Shown: positions 8,759-18,139 of the stretch, in pieces
How the letters are laid out: every line of letters starts with the position of its first letter
Position numbering within the stretch: position 1 is the first letter of the stretch
Made by a program: the position numbers and the translations under genes
Assembly (NCBI RefSeq): GCF_029626225.1
Contig: NZ_JARUBP010000001.1
Span: 4,340,001-4,404,000, forward strand
Direction of reading: 5' to 3'
Length of the DNA: 64,000 nt
Origin: Asanoa sp. WMMD1127
GTDB lineage: Bacteria > Actinomycetota > Actinomycetes > Mycobacteriales > Micromonosporaceae
Notes under the pieces: model-generated
What the model was told of the DNA's origin: nothing
Databases searched by the model: none
Seen by the model: the letters and a program-made list of their open reading frames with translations, nothing else

Positions 8759-10068
8759 TCCGCTCGACGCGGGTGGTGCTGCCGGACGGCACGGTCGGCC
8801 CGGCCGGCGTCGAGGTGCGCGACGGGCGCATCGCCGCGGTCGTCCCCGGGCGCCCGCGGGCCGACGTCGACCTGGGCGACCTCGTGCTGATGCCCGGCCT
8901 GGTCGACACCCACGTGCACGTCAACGAGCCCGGCCGCACCGAGTGGGAGGGCTTCGCCACCGCGACCCGGGCCGCGCTGGCCGGCGGCGTTACCACGATC
9001 GTCGACATGCCGCTGAACTCGTTGCCGCCGACCGTCACCGCCGCCGCGCTCGCCGAGAAGCGGGCGGCGGCCACCGGGCAGTGCCACGTCGACGTCGGCT
9101 TCTGGGGCGGCGCCGTCCCCGGCAACGCGGGCGAGCTGGCCGCCCTGCACGCGGCCGGGGTGTTCGGCTTCAAGGCGTTCCTGGCCGACTCGGGGGTGCC
9201 GGAGTTCCCGCCGGTCACCCCGCTGGAGCTGCGCCAGGCGATGGCGGCGGTGGACGCGCTGTTTTTGGTGCACGCCGAGGACCCGGCCGGCCTGCTCGAC
9301 GCCCGCCCGTCACGGGTCTACGCCGACTTCGAGCGGTCCCGGCCCGGTGCGGCGGAGCGTGCCGCGGTGGCTGCCGCGCTGGACGCGGCCGAGGCGACCG
9401 GGTCACGCGTACACGTGCTGCACGTCTCCGACGCGGACGCCGCCGCCGAGGTCGCGGCCGGCCGGGCCCGGGGCGTGCGGGTGACCGCGGAGACCTGTCC
9501 CCACTATCTGACCCTCGACGCGGCGCTGGTGCCCGACGGGGCGACCGAGTTCAAGTGCTGCCCGCCGATCCGCGGCGCGGCCAACCGCGACCGGCTCTGG
9601 GCCGCGCTGGCCGAGGGCGCGCTCGACATCGTGGTCTCGGACCACTCGCCGTCGACGCCGGCCCTCAAGCGACCCGACACGGGCGACTTCGCCGCGGCGT
9701 GGGGCGGGATCGCCTCGCTCCAGCTCGGGCTGCCGCTGGTCTGGACGGCCGCCGCCGCCCGCGGGCACGACATCGCCGACGTGGTGCGCTGGATGGCCAC
9801 CGGCCCGGCCGACCTGGTGGGCCTGCGGCACAAGGGCCGGATCGCCGTCGGGGCGGACGCGGACCTGGTCGCCTTCGACCCCGAGGCCACGTCCACGGTC
9901 GCGCCGGACGGGCTGCACCATCGGCACCCGGTCACGCCGTACGCCGGGCAGCGGTTGACCGGTGTGGTCCGCCGGGTGTGGCTCGGGGGCGTCAAGGTCA
10001 CGCCGGGCGACCCGCCGCGCGGCAAGCTGCTGAGCCGCTCCGCGGACCTGCTGGGCGCGGCTTCGTGA
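8755..10068 (+). CDS. allB: Allantoinase
   Basis: Cyclic amidohydrolase (437 aa) that opens allantoin to allantoate. The metal ligands are visible in DTHVHVNEPGRTEWEG, the carboxylated-lysine strand GFKAFL, the ETCPHYL histidine and the DHSPS aspartate. It starts at a GTG overlapping the aldolase stop (GTGA) and ends in a GTGA overlap with allantoicase, which uses its product. Confidence 0.94.
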   Translation: MIRSTRVVLPDGTVGPAGVEVRDGRIAAVVPGRPRADVDLGDLVLMPGLVDTHVHVNEPGRTEWEGFATATRAALAGGVTTIVDMPLNSLPPTVTAAALAEKRAAATGQCHVDVGFWGGAVPGNAGELAALHAAGVFGFKAFLADSGVPEFPPVTPLELRQAMAAVDALFLVHAEDPAGLLDARPSRVYADFERSRPGAAERAAVAAALDAAEATGSRVHVLHVSDADAAAEVAAGRARGVRVTAETCPHYLTLDAALVPDGATEFKCCPPIRGAANRDRLWAALAEGALDIVVSDHSPSTPALKRPDTGDFAAAWGGIASLQLGLPLVWTAAAARGHDIADVVRWMATGPADLVGLRHKGRIAVGADADLVAFDPEATSTVAPDGLHHRHPVTPYAGQRLTGVVRRVWLGGVKVTPGDPPRGKLLSRSADLLGAAS

Positions 10069-11093
10069 CCCCGGCCTGGTTGTCGTTGCCGGACCTGGCG
10101 TCGCGGCGCCTCGGCGGCGGCGTGGTCGGCGCCAACGACGAGCTGTTCGCGGCCGCCGACAACCTGGTCACGCCGGAGCCGCCGGGGTTCACGCCGCGCA
10201 CGTTCGGCCCCAAAGGCCAGGTGTACGACGGTTGGGAGACCCGCCGCCGCCGCTCACCGGGCGAGGACTGGGCCATCGTCCGGCTGGGCGCGTCCGGCGT
10301 GGTCCACGGCCTGGTGGTCGACACGTCGTTCTTCACGGGCAACTTCCCGCCCGCGGCGTCGGTGCACGGCTGCCGCCTGGACGGCCACCCGGCACTGGAG
10401 GAGCTGGAGTCGGCGGACTGGTTCCCGCTGTTGCCCCGCTCGCCCCTGGCCGGCGACACGGCGAACGCGTTCGACGTGGGCTCCGACGCGCTGGTCACCC
10501 ACGTCCGCCTGGTGATCCACCCCGACGGGGGAGTGGCCCGGCTGCGGGTGCACGGCGAGGTGGTGCCCGACCCGGTCCGCTTCCCGGACGGCTGGCTCGA
10601 CCTGGCCGCGGTCGACAACGGCGGCCGGGTGACCGCCTGCAGCGACCTGTTCTACGGCGCGCCGGGCCAACTGATCGAGCCCGGCCTGGCCCACACGATG
10701 GGCGAGGGCTGGGAAACCCGCCGGCGCCGCGACACGGGCAACGACTGGGTCGTGGTGCGCCTGGCGGCCCCGGGTCGGATCCGCCTGGCCGAGTTGGACA
10801 CGAGCCACTTCAAGGGAAACGCCCCTGGTGCCGCGGCCTTGCACGGCGTCGACGACCGTACGGCCGACCCGGCCGACGGGACCGCCTGGCGCGAGCTCCT
10901 CCCACGCACCCCGCTGCGCCCGGACACCCGCCACCGCTTCCCCGTGGTCGGCGACCCGGTCACCCACGTCCGCCTGGACATCTACCCGGACGGCGGCATG
11001 GCCCGCCTCCGCCTCCACGGCCACCTCGACGACGGCGTCCTCGACACCCTGCGCGCCGCGTGGCGCTCGGCGGGCGTTCATGGCGGAAACTGA
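10065..11093 (+). CDS. alc: Allantoicase
   Basis: Hydrolyses allantoate to ureidoglycolate and urea. The 342-aa protein is an internal duplication of two jelly-roll allantoicase repeats: the first carries WETRRRRSPGEDW and VDTSFFTGNFPP, the second WETRRRRDTGNDW and LDTSHFKGNAPG. It is the last enzyme of the operon. No ureidoglycolate lyase or urease gene follows, so the last steps must be encoded elsewhere or handled differently. Confidence 0.95.
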   Translation: MTPAWLSLPDLASRRLGGGVVGANDELFAAADNLVTPEPPGFTPRTFGPKGQVYDGWETRRRRSPGEDWAIVRLGASGVVHGLVVDTSFFTGNFPPAASVHGCRLDGHPALEELESADWFPLLPRSPLAGDTANAFDVGSDALVTHVRLVIHPDGGVARLRVHGEVVPDPVRFPDGWLDLAAVDNGGRVTACSDLFYGAPGQLIEPGLAHTMGEGWETRRRRDTGNDWVVVRLAAPGRIRLAELDTSHFKGNAPGAAALHGVDDRTADPADGTAWRELLPRTPLRPDTRHRFPVVGDPVTHVRLDIYPDGGMARLRLHGHLDDGVLDTLRAAWRSAGVHGGN

Positions 11094-11316
11094 AGCAATG
11101 CTCAAGACGCTCCGGCCGCGTAGCTATGCCGACGTCATCCACGTCGGCCACCTGTTCTGCCACGACGTCACGGTCGTGATGGACCTGACCGAGCTCGCCG
11201 ATCCTGACCCGACGCCGCTCGTCGACTTCGCCGCGGGGTTGATCGTCGCCCGCGACGGCGAGATGGAGAAGGTGGCGCCCAACGTGTTCCTGCTCAAGCC
11301 CCGCCGACCGCGGTAA
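11080..11316 (+). CDS. Mini SepF-like protein
   Basis: A 78-aa protein consisting almost only of the SepF/DUF552 domain: RPRSYADV, VTVVMDL, LVDFAAGL, a DGEME turn and NVFLLKP match SepF, the FtsZ membrane-anchor family of actinobacteria. The usual N-terminal membrane-targeting helix and acidic linker are absent, so it probably cannot anchor FtsZ by itself and may be a regulator or dimer partner of the main SepF (inference). The first ATG (11080) lies inside the allantoicase gene; ATG 11098, just after its stop, is an alternative start. Confidence 0.72.
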   Translation: MAETEAMLKTLRPRSYADVIHVGHLFCHDVTVVMDLTELADPDPTPLVDFAAGLIVARDGEMEKVAPNVFLLKPRRPR

Positions 11317-11328
11317 GGATTCGCCCGC

Positions 11329-11340
11329 TACCGTTCCGGC
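11329..11340 (+). promoter_or_regulatory. Leaderless -10 box for the polysaccharide deacetylase
   Basis: TACCGT at 11329-11334 is followed by 6 bases and then the GTG start, so the transcript would begin at or next to the start codon. Confidence 0.5.
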
Positions 11341-12171
11341 GTGTCGATCAACCCTTCGCGCGTACTCGGCGCGCTTCTGGCACTGTGCACGGTCAGCGCC
11401 TGCGCCGCGACGGCGAGCCACGCGCACTCGCTCGTCTCGACGACGCGCGGGCCCGACCAGCCCAGCAGCACCGCGGCGCCGGCCCCCAGCCCGACGCCGA
11501 AGCCCAAACCCAAGAGCCTCGAGTGGTACGTGGCCCAGGTCCCGGAGTTCGCCCCCGCCCCGCCGGCGCGGCTGACGACGCCGCTGCCGACCGACGCGCC
11601 GCCGTTCTGGCTCCGGGTGCCGACCGACCAGAAGGTCGCCTTCATCACGATCGACGACGGCGGTCTCGCCCGCCCGGCCGACGTGCCGGCCTTCATCCGC
11701 GAGGCGCACATCCCGGTCACGCTGTTCCTCAACTCCCCGGCCGCGGAGGAGCACACCGACTACTTCACGGCGATCGAGGCGGCCGGCGGGGTCGTGGAGA
11801 ACCACACGATCCACCACGAGTCGCTGCGCGGCCGCTCCTACGAGTTCCAGCGCCGGGAGATCTGCGGTTCCGCCGACAAGCTGGAGCACCTGTTCGGCGA
11901 GCGGCCGACCCTGTTCCGCCCGCCGTTCGGCGACCACGACGCCACCACGATCAGGGCGGCCAGGGACTGCGGCGCGAAGGCGCTGTTCTACTGGACCGAG
12001 ACCGTCAACGAGGGTTACGTCCGCTACCAGACTCCTGACAAGGTGGTGCGGCCCGGCGACGTGCTGCTGATGCACTTCCGCCCCGCGCTGATGGCCGACC
12101 TGCTCGGCGCGCTCAAGGCGATCCACAAAGCCGGCCTCACCCCGGCTCTGCTGGAGGACTATGTGCGGTAA
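11341..12171 (+). CDS. Polysaccharide deacetylase lipoprotein (NodB domain)
   Basis: Secreted carbohydrate esterase-4 type enzyme (276 aa). The N-terminus has a lipobox (LCTVSAC), then a Pro/Lys-rich linker of about 40 residues. The NodB core shows the metal motif as TIDDGG (usually TFDDG), the His pair in NHTIHH, and FRPPFG. These are the metal and catalytic residues of peptidoglycan or chitooligosaccharide deacetylases. It probably acts at the outer face of the membrane on cell-wall glycans. The GTG start is set by a TANNNT box 6 bases upstream; there is no Shine-Dalgarno. Confidence 0.87.
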   Translation: MSINPSRVLGALLALCTVSACAATASHAHSLVSTTRGPDQPSSTAAPAPSPTPKPKPKSLEWYVAQVPEFAPAPPARLTTPLPTDAPPFWLRVPTDQKVAFITIDDGGLARPADVPAFIREAHIPVTLFLNSPAAEEHTDYFTAIEAAGGVVENHTIHHESLRGRSYEFQRREICGSADKLEHLFGERPTLFRPPFGDHDATTIRAARDCGAKALFYWTETVNEGYVRYQTPDKVVRPGDVLLMHFRPALMADLLGALKAIHKAGLTPALLEDYVR

Positions 12172-13596
<1,425 letters not shown>

Positions 13597-13617
13597 CGGA
13601 ACGACTAGCTGACGACC

Positions 13618-13643
13618 GTTTTCCGGTCGAAGATCGAGGGAAG
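13618..13643 (+). promoter_or_regulatory. SigB-type promoter of the general stress gene
   Basis: GTTTT, 15 bases, GGGAAG fits the actinobacterial SigB/SigF consensus (GTTT, N14-16, GGGTA). It ends 24 bases before the ATG. Confidence 0.6.
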
Positions 13644-13666
13644 TGGTACGCGACCAAGGAGGAATC

Positions 13667-14272
13667 ATGACCACACCCTCGACGCCGGCCGGCAACATCC
13701 CGCCCGGCCCGGGCGGCGTACCCGCAGCACCTGCCGGCTCCGGCGCACCGGTCCCGGGCGGCGGCCTCGGCGGTGGCGTCTTCGGTGGCGGTCCGGTCAT
13801 CGACCAGGGCGTCAACCGCCCCACGGTGACCGTCGCGACCTACACCGACTACGCCGCCGCCCAGGCGGCCGTCGACTACCTTTCCGACAACCAGTTCCCG
13901 GTCGAGCACTCCGCCATCGTGGGCAGCAACCTGCGCCTGGTGGAAAATGTGCTCGGCCGGCTCACCACCGGCCGGGCGGCTCTGGCCGGCGCGGCCAGCG
14001 GCGCCTGGTTCGGCCTGTTCATCGGCCTCCTGTTCGGCATCTTCTCCGACGCCAACTGGTTCGCCGTGGTGTTCTCCGCCCTGGCGATCGGCGCCTTCTG
14101 GGGCGCCCTGTTCGGCGCCATCGCCCACGGCATGACCCGCGGCCAGCGCGACTTCACGTCGCGCAGCTCACTGCAGGCCACCGAATACGCGGTGATGGTC
14201 GACGCCGAGCACGCCGAGTCGGCCCGACAGCTGCTGACCCGGATGAACTGGCGGTCCAGCGGCGCGAGCTGA
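13667..14272 (+). CDS. General stress protein (GSP17M-like domain)
   Basis: A 201-aa protein. Residues 1-45 are a Pro/Gly-rich flexible leader. Then comes a general-stress-protein 17M-like domain: VATYTDYAAAQAAVDYLSD, a short alpha/beta fold, a Gly/Ala-rich hairpin of two hydrophobic segments (GAWFGLFIGLLFGIF and FGAIAHGM flanks), and a return to the fold in ATEYAVMVDAEHAE. It is probably membrane-associated; the molecular function is unknown. AGGAGG lies 5 bases before the ATG, and the SigB-type promoter upstream fits a stress role. Confidence 0.8.
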   Translation: MTTPSTPAGNIPPGPGGVPAAPAGSGAPVPGGGLGGGVFGGGPVIDQGVNRPTVTVATYTDYAAAQAAVDYLSDNQFPVEHSAIVGSNLRLVENVLGRLTTGRAALAGAASGAWFGLFIGLLFGIFSDANWFAVVFSALAIGAFWGALFGAIAHGMTRGQRDFTSRSSLQATEYAVMVDAEHAESARQLLTRMNWRSSGAS

Positions 14273-14284
14273 GGCTGTCTCTTC

Positions 14285-14314
14285 GGGGCGCCGCCTTTTC
14301 AGCGGCGGCGCCCC
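14285..14314. terminator. Hairpin terminator between convergent genes
   Basis: GGGGCGCCGCC and GGCGGCGCCCC pair perfectly (11 bp) around an 8-base loop. It overlaps the last codons of the minus-strand gene, so it could serve both strands. Confidence 0.7.
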
Positions 14315-15060
14315 ACCGCCCACCAGGGTTGGCGCAGGCGCGGTCTCGGCAGGGCCGGCGGCGGCGTCCCGCCGAACGCGGCCTCGGTGACGTCGCCGAC
14401 GAGCTCCACCAGATCGGGCCCGTAGGCGGCCGGCTCCCGCACCCGCAGCGCCAGACAGAACGGGGACTGATCCCCGTATCGTCGCTGCAGCTCCCGGTGG
14501 TTCTCGGCCAGGTACCGCGCCGCCGCGAGGTTGCTCAGCGCCGTCTGCCCGACGAGCAGGAAGATCGGGTGCGCGGTGGGCACCACCCGGGCGAGCAACA
14601 CGTGCGCCACGTGGTGCGGGTCGCGCTCGAACCGGTGCTCACCGACCAGCAGCGGCACGGGGTCGCCAGCCTCGGCGTAGGTCGTCACCCGCACCCCCGG
14701 CAGCAACGCTGCCAAATGAGCTTCGGTGCGCGGATTGCTCTCCCGCCCGCCGACACAGAACTCGGTGACTTTGCCCAGTTCTTTGGGCGCCTCCGCGGCC
14801 GGCACCAGATCGGCCCGCCCACCACACTCCTTCACGATCGCCCCGAGCTCGACGATCGCGGCGACGTCGTTGCGGTGCACACTCGACATCCGCGCCGAAG
14901 ACCAGTGCCGCCCCACGATCAACAGACTCGGCGCGCCGTCCCGCAGCCCGAAGAACCCGCGCATCCGCGCCAACCGCCGATACGCCACGGCCCGCTGAAC
15001 GACCCAAGCCGCCACCGCCGCGAGCACACTCGCCACCAAATTGATCGCCAGGTCCTGCAC
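14299..15060 (-). CDS. Membrane-anchored Rossmann-like protein of unknown function
   Basis: I do not recognise a named family. The protein (253 aa from GTG 15060) begins with one transmembrane helix (LAINLVASVLAAVAAWVV), then a cytoplasmic alpha/beta domain with PSLLIVGRHWSS, a GGRESNPRT loop reminiscent of nucleotide-binding Rossmannoid sensors, and IFLLVGQTALSNLAAARYL. GTG 15060 is preferred over GTG 15090 because TAATGT lies 7 bases upstream on the minus strand. Part of its coding sequence is duplicated as a remnant about 1 kb away (15886-16006). It lies 106 bases downstream of a DEDDh exonuclease gene on the same strand. Confidence 0.6.
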   Translation of the reverse strand: MQDLAINLVASVLAAVAAWVVQRAVAYRRLARMRGFFGLRDGAPSLLIVGRHWSSARMSSVHRNDVAAIVELGAIVKECGGRADLVPAAEAPKELGKVTEFCVGGRESNPRTEAHLAALLPGVRVTTYAEAGDPVPLLVGEHRFERDPHHVAHVLLARVVPTAHPIFLLVGQTALSNLAAARYLAENHRELQRRYGDQSPFCLALRVREPAAYGPDLVELVGDVTEAAFGGTPPPALPRPRLRQPWWAVGRRR

Positions 15061-15166
15061 GCGTCGCACATTAGACGGTCGCGCCGTCACCGGCGGACCT
15101 CGATGCTCTCGCGAAGCGCGTCACGGATCACGTGACGCTCGCCCGAGGAGTGGCCCGCCCTGTTGA

Positions 15167-15775
15167 TCAGGCCGAGTCGCAGGTCCGCTGGGCCGCTCGG
15201 CCGGCGAGGGTGACGAGGAGGTTGGCGTAGCCGAGGGCGTCGTCGATGGCGTGGTGGGTGTGTGCGACCTGGCCGAACCAGTCGGGCGGGAGGTCGAGGA
15301 TCGCGAGGTCGACTGGCGGCCGGCCGGTGACGGCGGCGGCGTAGCTGGTGATGCACACCCCGGCGCCGTGGAAGAGGGGGTCGGTCTCGGCGTGTCCTGG
15401 GTGGAGGCCGTAGCGGGTGAACCGCCGCAGGTAGTAGTCGATCCATGGCCCGTCCAGGGACAGCGGCGCGGCCGCGAAGACGCGGCGGCCGGGCAGTGCC
15501 TGCAGCCAGGTGGTCCAGCGGTTGAGCACGGCGGTGACCGGTTCCGGGTTCTCGGTGGCCGCGGCCCAGGCCTGCGGGACCGTTTCGAAGAACGCGAGCG
15601 TGTGCTCGTTGGGCGCCGTGCCGGGCAGTGGTTCGAGGACGGCCTCGAAGCGGCCGTGTTCGGTGCCGTCGAGCGACACCGCGACCGAGGCGAAGGACCG
15701 CATCGAGTTGGCTCCGGGCCACGGCCCGTCGAGCTCGACATCGGTGACGACATAGACCCACGACGAATCCGACAT
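15167..15775 (-). CDS. DEDDh-type 3'-5' exonuclease
   Basis: A 202-aa RNase T/DnaQ-like exonuclease. The catalytic DxE is in TDVELDGPWP, a second acidic strand is LSLDGPWIDYY, and the third motif is HHAIDDALGYAN, matching the HxAxxDA of DEDDh nucleases. The order and spacing fit a complete exonuclease fold without extra domains. The substrate (RNA, DNA or oligonucleotide) is unknown. An upstream in-frame ATG at 15787 is possible. The upstream region carries a nested palindrome, and both the palindrome and the first 40 codons recur in decayed form at 23.5 kb. Confidence 0.75.
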   Translation of the reverse strand: MSDSSWVYVVTDVELDGPWPGANSMRSFASVAVSLDGTEHGRFEAVLEPLPGTAPNEHTLAFFETVPQAWAAATENPEPVTAVLNRWTTWLQALPGRRVFAAAPLSLDGPWIDYYLRRFTRYGLHPGHAETDPLFHGAGVCITSYAAAVTGRPPVDLAILDLPPDWFGQVAHTHHAIDDALGYANLLVTLAGRAAQRTCDSA

Positions 15776-15809
15776 GACCGCGATCATGCCCTGCCGACGC
15801 CAAGGAGGA

Positions 15810-15853
15810 GCCGACGCGTTTGAGCATGTGCGCACATGCCGAAGCATGTCGGC
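15810..15853. repeat. Nested palindrome, copy 1
   Basis: A perfect 16-base palindrome (GCATGTGCGCACATGC, 15824-15839) sits inside an imperfect outer inverted repeat (GCCGAC ... ATGTCGGC). The arrangement and flanking GTGTCTC-like sequence match copy 2 at 23488-23531. Confidence 0.8.
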
Positions 15854-15885
15854 CCAACGAGACACCCATCGGTCGTCCCGGACTG

Positions 15886-16006
15886 ACGGAGTTCGCGCCG
15901 AGGACCAGTGCCGCCCCGCAATCAACAAGCTCGGCGCTCCGTCACACAGCCCGAAGAACCCGCGCAAACGCGCCAACCGTCCATTGGCCAAGGCACGCTG
16001 AACGAC
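15886..16006 (-). pseudogene. Fragment of the membrane-anchored Rossmann-like gene
   Basis: On the minus strand this encodes ANGRLARLRGFFGL, then DGAPSLLIAGRHWSSAR, nearly identical to YRRLARMRGFFGL and DGAPSLLIVGRHWSSAR of the intact gene at 14299-15060. Homology starts just after the transmembrane helix and stops after about 40 codons, where the sequence runs into the palindrome region. There is no start, transmembrane helix or C-terminal half, so it is a remnant of a partial duplication. Confidence 0.8.
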
Positions 16007-16011
16007 CGGGG

Positions 16012-16503
16012 TCAGAGGCGGTGGAGGGCGACCGTGGTGAGGGCTCCGGCGGTGATCTCCGCCGTCATGAAGGTGTGGTGGGGCTGGCGGCGGCGGTCGG
16101 TGGGTGAGCCCGGGTTCAGCAGGCGCAGACCGTTCGGCGCCGTCGTGTCCCAGGGGATGTGGGAGTGGCCGAAGACCAGCACGTCCGTGTCCGGGAAGCG
16201 GGCCGCACAGCGGGCCTCGCGGCCCGTCGCCTGGCCCGTTTCGTGGATCACCGCGAACCGCACCCCGTTAAGGTCAGCCCGGGCCACCTCCGGCAGTCGG
16301 GCGCGCAGCGCCGGGCCGTCGTTGTTTCCGTAGACCGCGACCAGCCGGCGCGATCGGGCCTCGAGCTGGTCGAGCAGGTCGACCTCGACCCAGTCGCCGG
16401 CGTGCACCACGACGTCGGCCTCGTCCACCATCATCCATAGTGGAGCGGGGAGGTCCTTGGCCCGCTTGGGCAGGTGGGTGTCCGACATGATGACGACCAG
16501 CAC
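16012..16503 (-). CDS. YfcE/MJ0936-family metallophosphoesterase
   Basis: Small calcineurin-like phosphodiesterase (163 aa). All metal motifs are present: SDTHLP, HAGDW, GNND, the single His in VIHETG, and GHSH. Such proteins hydrolyse phosphodiesters such as cyclic nucleotides or model substrates; the physiological substrate is unknown. GTG 16503 follows TAGCGT by 7 bases on the minus strand, indicating leaderless translation; an internal ATG at MSDTHL is the alternative start. Confidence 0.85.
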   Translation of the reverse strand: MLVVIMSDTHLPKRAKDLPAPLWMMVDEADVVVHAGDWVEVDLLDQLEARSRRLVAVYGNNDGPALRARLPEVARADLNGVRFAVIHETGQATGREARCAARFPDTDVLVFGHSHIPWDTTAPNGLRLLNPGSPTDRRRQPHHTFMTAEITAGALTTVALHRL

Positions 16504-16563
16504 ACCTCACACGCTAGCGAACGACGCCGTGCGGGCGGGCAACACATGTGTCATGGTCGATAG

Positions 16564-16899
16564 GTGAACGACTACGTCCGCCCGGAGGCGCCCGTACACT
16601 GGGTCGCCGACGGCATGCCCCGGGTCGAGTTGGCCAACCAGTTCCTCGCGCAGCTCGATCATGCCGGGGGTACGCCCGACCTGGTGGTGCTGACCGTCGG
16701 GCAGGCGCTCGACAGCGGCACCCCGCCGACCGTGCTGTCGGCCCATCCGATCGGGCGCTACGGGCTCACCCCCGCGCGGCTCGACGAGCTGATCATGGTG
16801 TTGCTCAACGCCCGCCAGGAGCTGCTCGGGCTCGCCGAGCCGGCCCTGCCCACGGGCACCGACGAGACGGTGGGCAGACAGCGCGCGGCGACGGGCTGA
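16564..16899 (+). CDS. Hypothetical protein
   Basis: A 111-aa soluble protein that I do not recognise. It has an alpha/beta composition with a hydrophobic strand PDLVVLTVGQAL, a helix LDELIMVLLNARQELLG and a disordered polar tail. It starts at GTG 16564 with no Shine-Dalgarno; CATGGT lies 6 bases upstream, close to the leaderless pattern. It is divergent from the phosphoesterase gene. Confidence 0.6.
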   Translation: MNDYVRPEAPVHWVADGMPRVELANQFLAQLDHAGGTPDLVVLTVGQALDSGTPPTVLSAHPIGRYGLTPARLDELIMVLLNARQELLGLAEPALPTGTDETVGRQRAATG

Positions 16900-16942
16900 A
16901 ACCCGGTCGCGGCCGAGCGCGCCGGCGGCTAGCGTGCCCGCC

Positions 16943-18139
16943 GTGACCAGCAGCCGCCTCGCCCGCCTCGTGCTCGTCGACGCCCACGGCACCCCGCTCG
17001 GCGTGCTGCCTCCTTATCCCGTGCCCGTGCCCTGGTGGCAGGAGTCCGCCGATGTCGTCGACGGCGCGCGGGTCCACTTCGGGCTCGACGTCACGATCCT
17101 GCGCATCCTCTCCGCCGACCGGCCGAAGATGCCCGGCGGCACGGTCACCTACCTGGCCGAGTGCGCCACCGCCACCGCCCCCGCGGGCGCCGGGCCGCTG
17201 GCCGACGCCGGCATCGACCCCCGCACGGTGACGGACCCACAACCCCACCGCCGGGCGTACGCGGAACCGGGCGGTCCCGAACGCAGCCTCGCCTGGGCCC
17301 GGGCCCAACTCGGCCGCCCCGACGCCACCGCCCACCAGCACCGCACCTGGAACCTGTCGGCGATCTGGCGCCTCGACGCCGGCGCCGAGCGGGCGTGGCT
17401 CAAGCAGGTGCCGCCGTTCTTTCGCCACGAGGCGGCCGTGCTGCGTTGGCTGGAGCACGCCGCGCCGGGCCGGGCACCCCGGCTGCTCGCCGCCGGTGAC
17501 GAGGGCCGCCTGCTGCTGGCGCACGTGCCCGGCGAGGACTGGTACGAGGCCGACGTCGCGGGCCGCCACCGGGTCGGGGTGATCGCCCACGGCATCCAGC
17601 GCGCCGCCCGGGGCGACCTGGACGCGCTCGTCGCCGCCGGCGTCCCCGACCGGCGCGGCCGCCGCCTGGCAGAGTGGATCCGCGCGACCCTGGCCCCGCA
17701 CACCCCGAGCGTCGACGAGGTCCTGCCCGATCTCGACGAGCGCATCGCCGCGGCCGCCGGCCTGCCGGACACGCTCGTGCACGGCGACCTGCACCCGGGC
17801 AACACCCGCGTCACGCCCGGGGGCGACGCCGTGGTGATCGACTGGGGCGACTCGTTCGCCGGCAACCCGGTCTTCGACATCCTGCGGCTGAGCGAGACCG
17901 TCGACGGCGAGGGCCTGCGGGCGGCCTGGGCGGCGCGCTGGCGTGAGGCCGTGCCCGGTTGCGACCCCGAGGGGGCGATCGAGGCGCTGCGCCCGGTCGC
18001 CGCGCTGCGGTCGGCCGCGGTCTACGCCGAGTTCCTGGCCAACATCGAGCCGGCCGAGCACCCGTACCACGCCGCCGACGTGCCCCGGTGTCTCCAAGAA
18101 GCGCGTGAAGCGGCGGGGCGGCCTACCGTAGGTGCATGA
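16943..18139 (+). CDS. Aminoglycoside phosphotransferase-family kinase-like protein
   Basis: A 398-aa protein with two parts. The first 130 or so residues resemble a small alpha/beta domain containing TVTYLAECATAT; I cannot name it. The rest is an APH/choline-kinase fold: LVHGDLHPGNTRV is the Brenner-type catalytic loop (D, N) and VVIDWGDSFAGNPVFDI the metal-binding DxD-like segment. The substrate is unknown; a sugar, amino acid or small metabolite is as likely as an antibiotic. GTG 16943 is chosen because TAGCGT lies 7 bases before it. The stop overlaps the methyltransferase start (ATGA). Confidence 0.75.
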   Translation: MTSSRLARLVLVDAHGTPLGVLPPYPVPVPWWQESADVVDGARVHFGLDVTILRILSADRPKMPGGTVTYLAECATATAPAGAGPLADAGIDPRTVTDPQPHRRAYAEPGGPERSLAWARAQLGRPDATAHQHRTWNLSAIWRLDAGAERAWLKQVPPFFRHEAAVLRWLEHAAPGRAPRLLAAGDEGRLLLAHVPGEDWYEADVAGRHRVGVIAHGIQRAARGDLDALVAAGVPDRRGRRLAEWIRATLAPHTPSVDEVLPDLDERIAAAAGLPDTLVHGDLHPGNTRVTPGGDAVVIDWGDSFAGNPVFDILRLSETVDGEGLRAAWAARWREAVPGCDPEGAIEALRPVAALRSAAVYAEFLANIEPAEHPYHAADVPRCLQEAREAAGRPTVGA

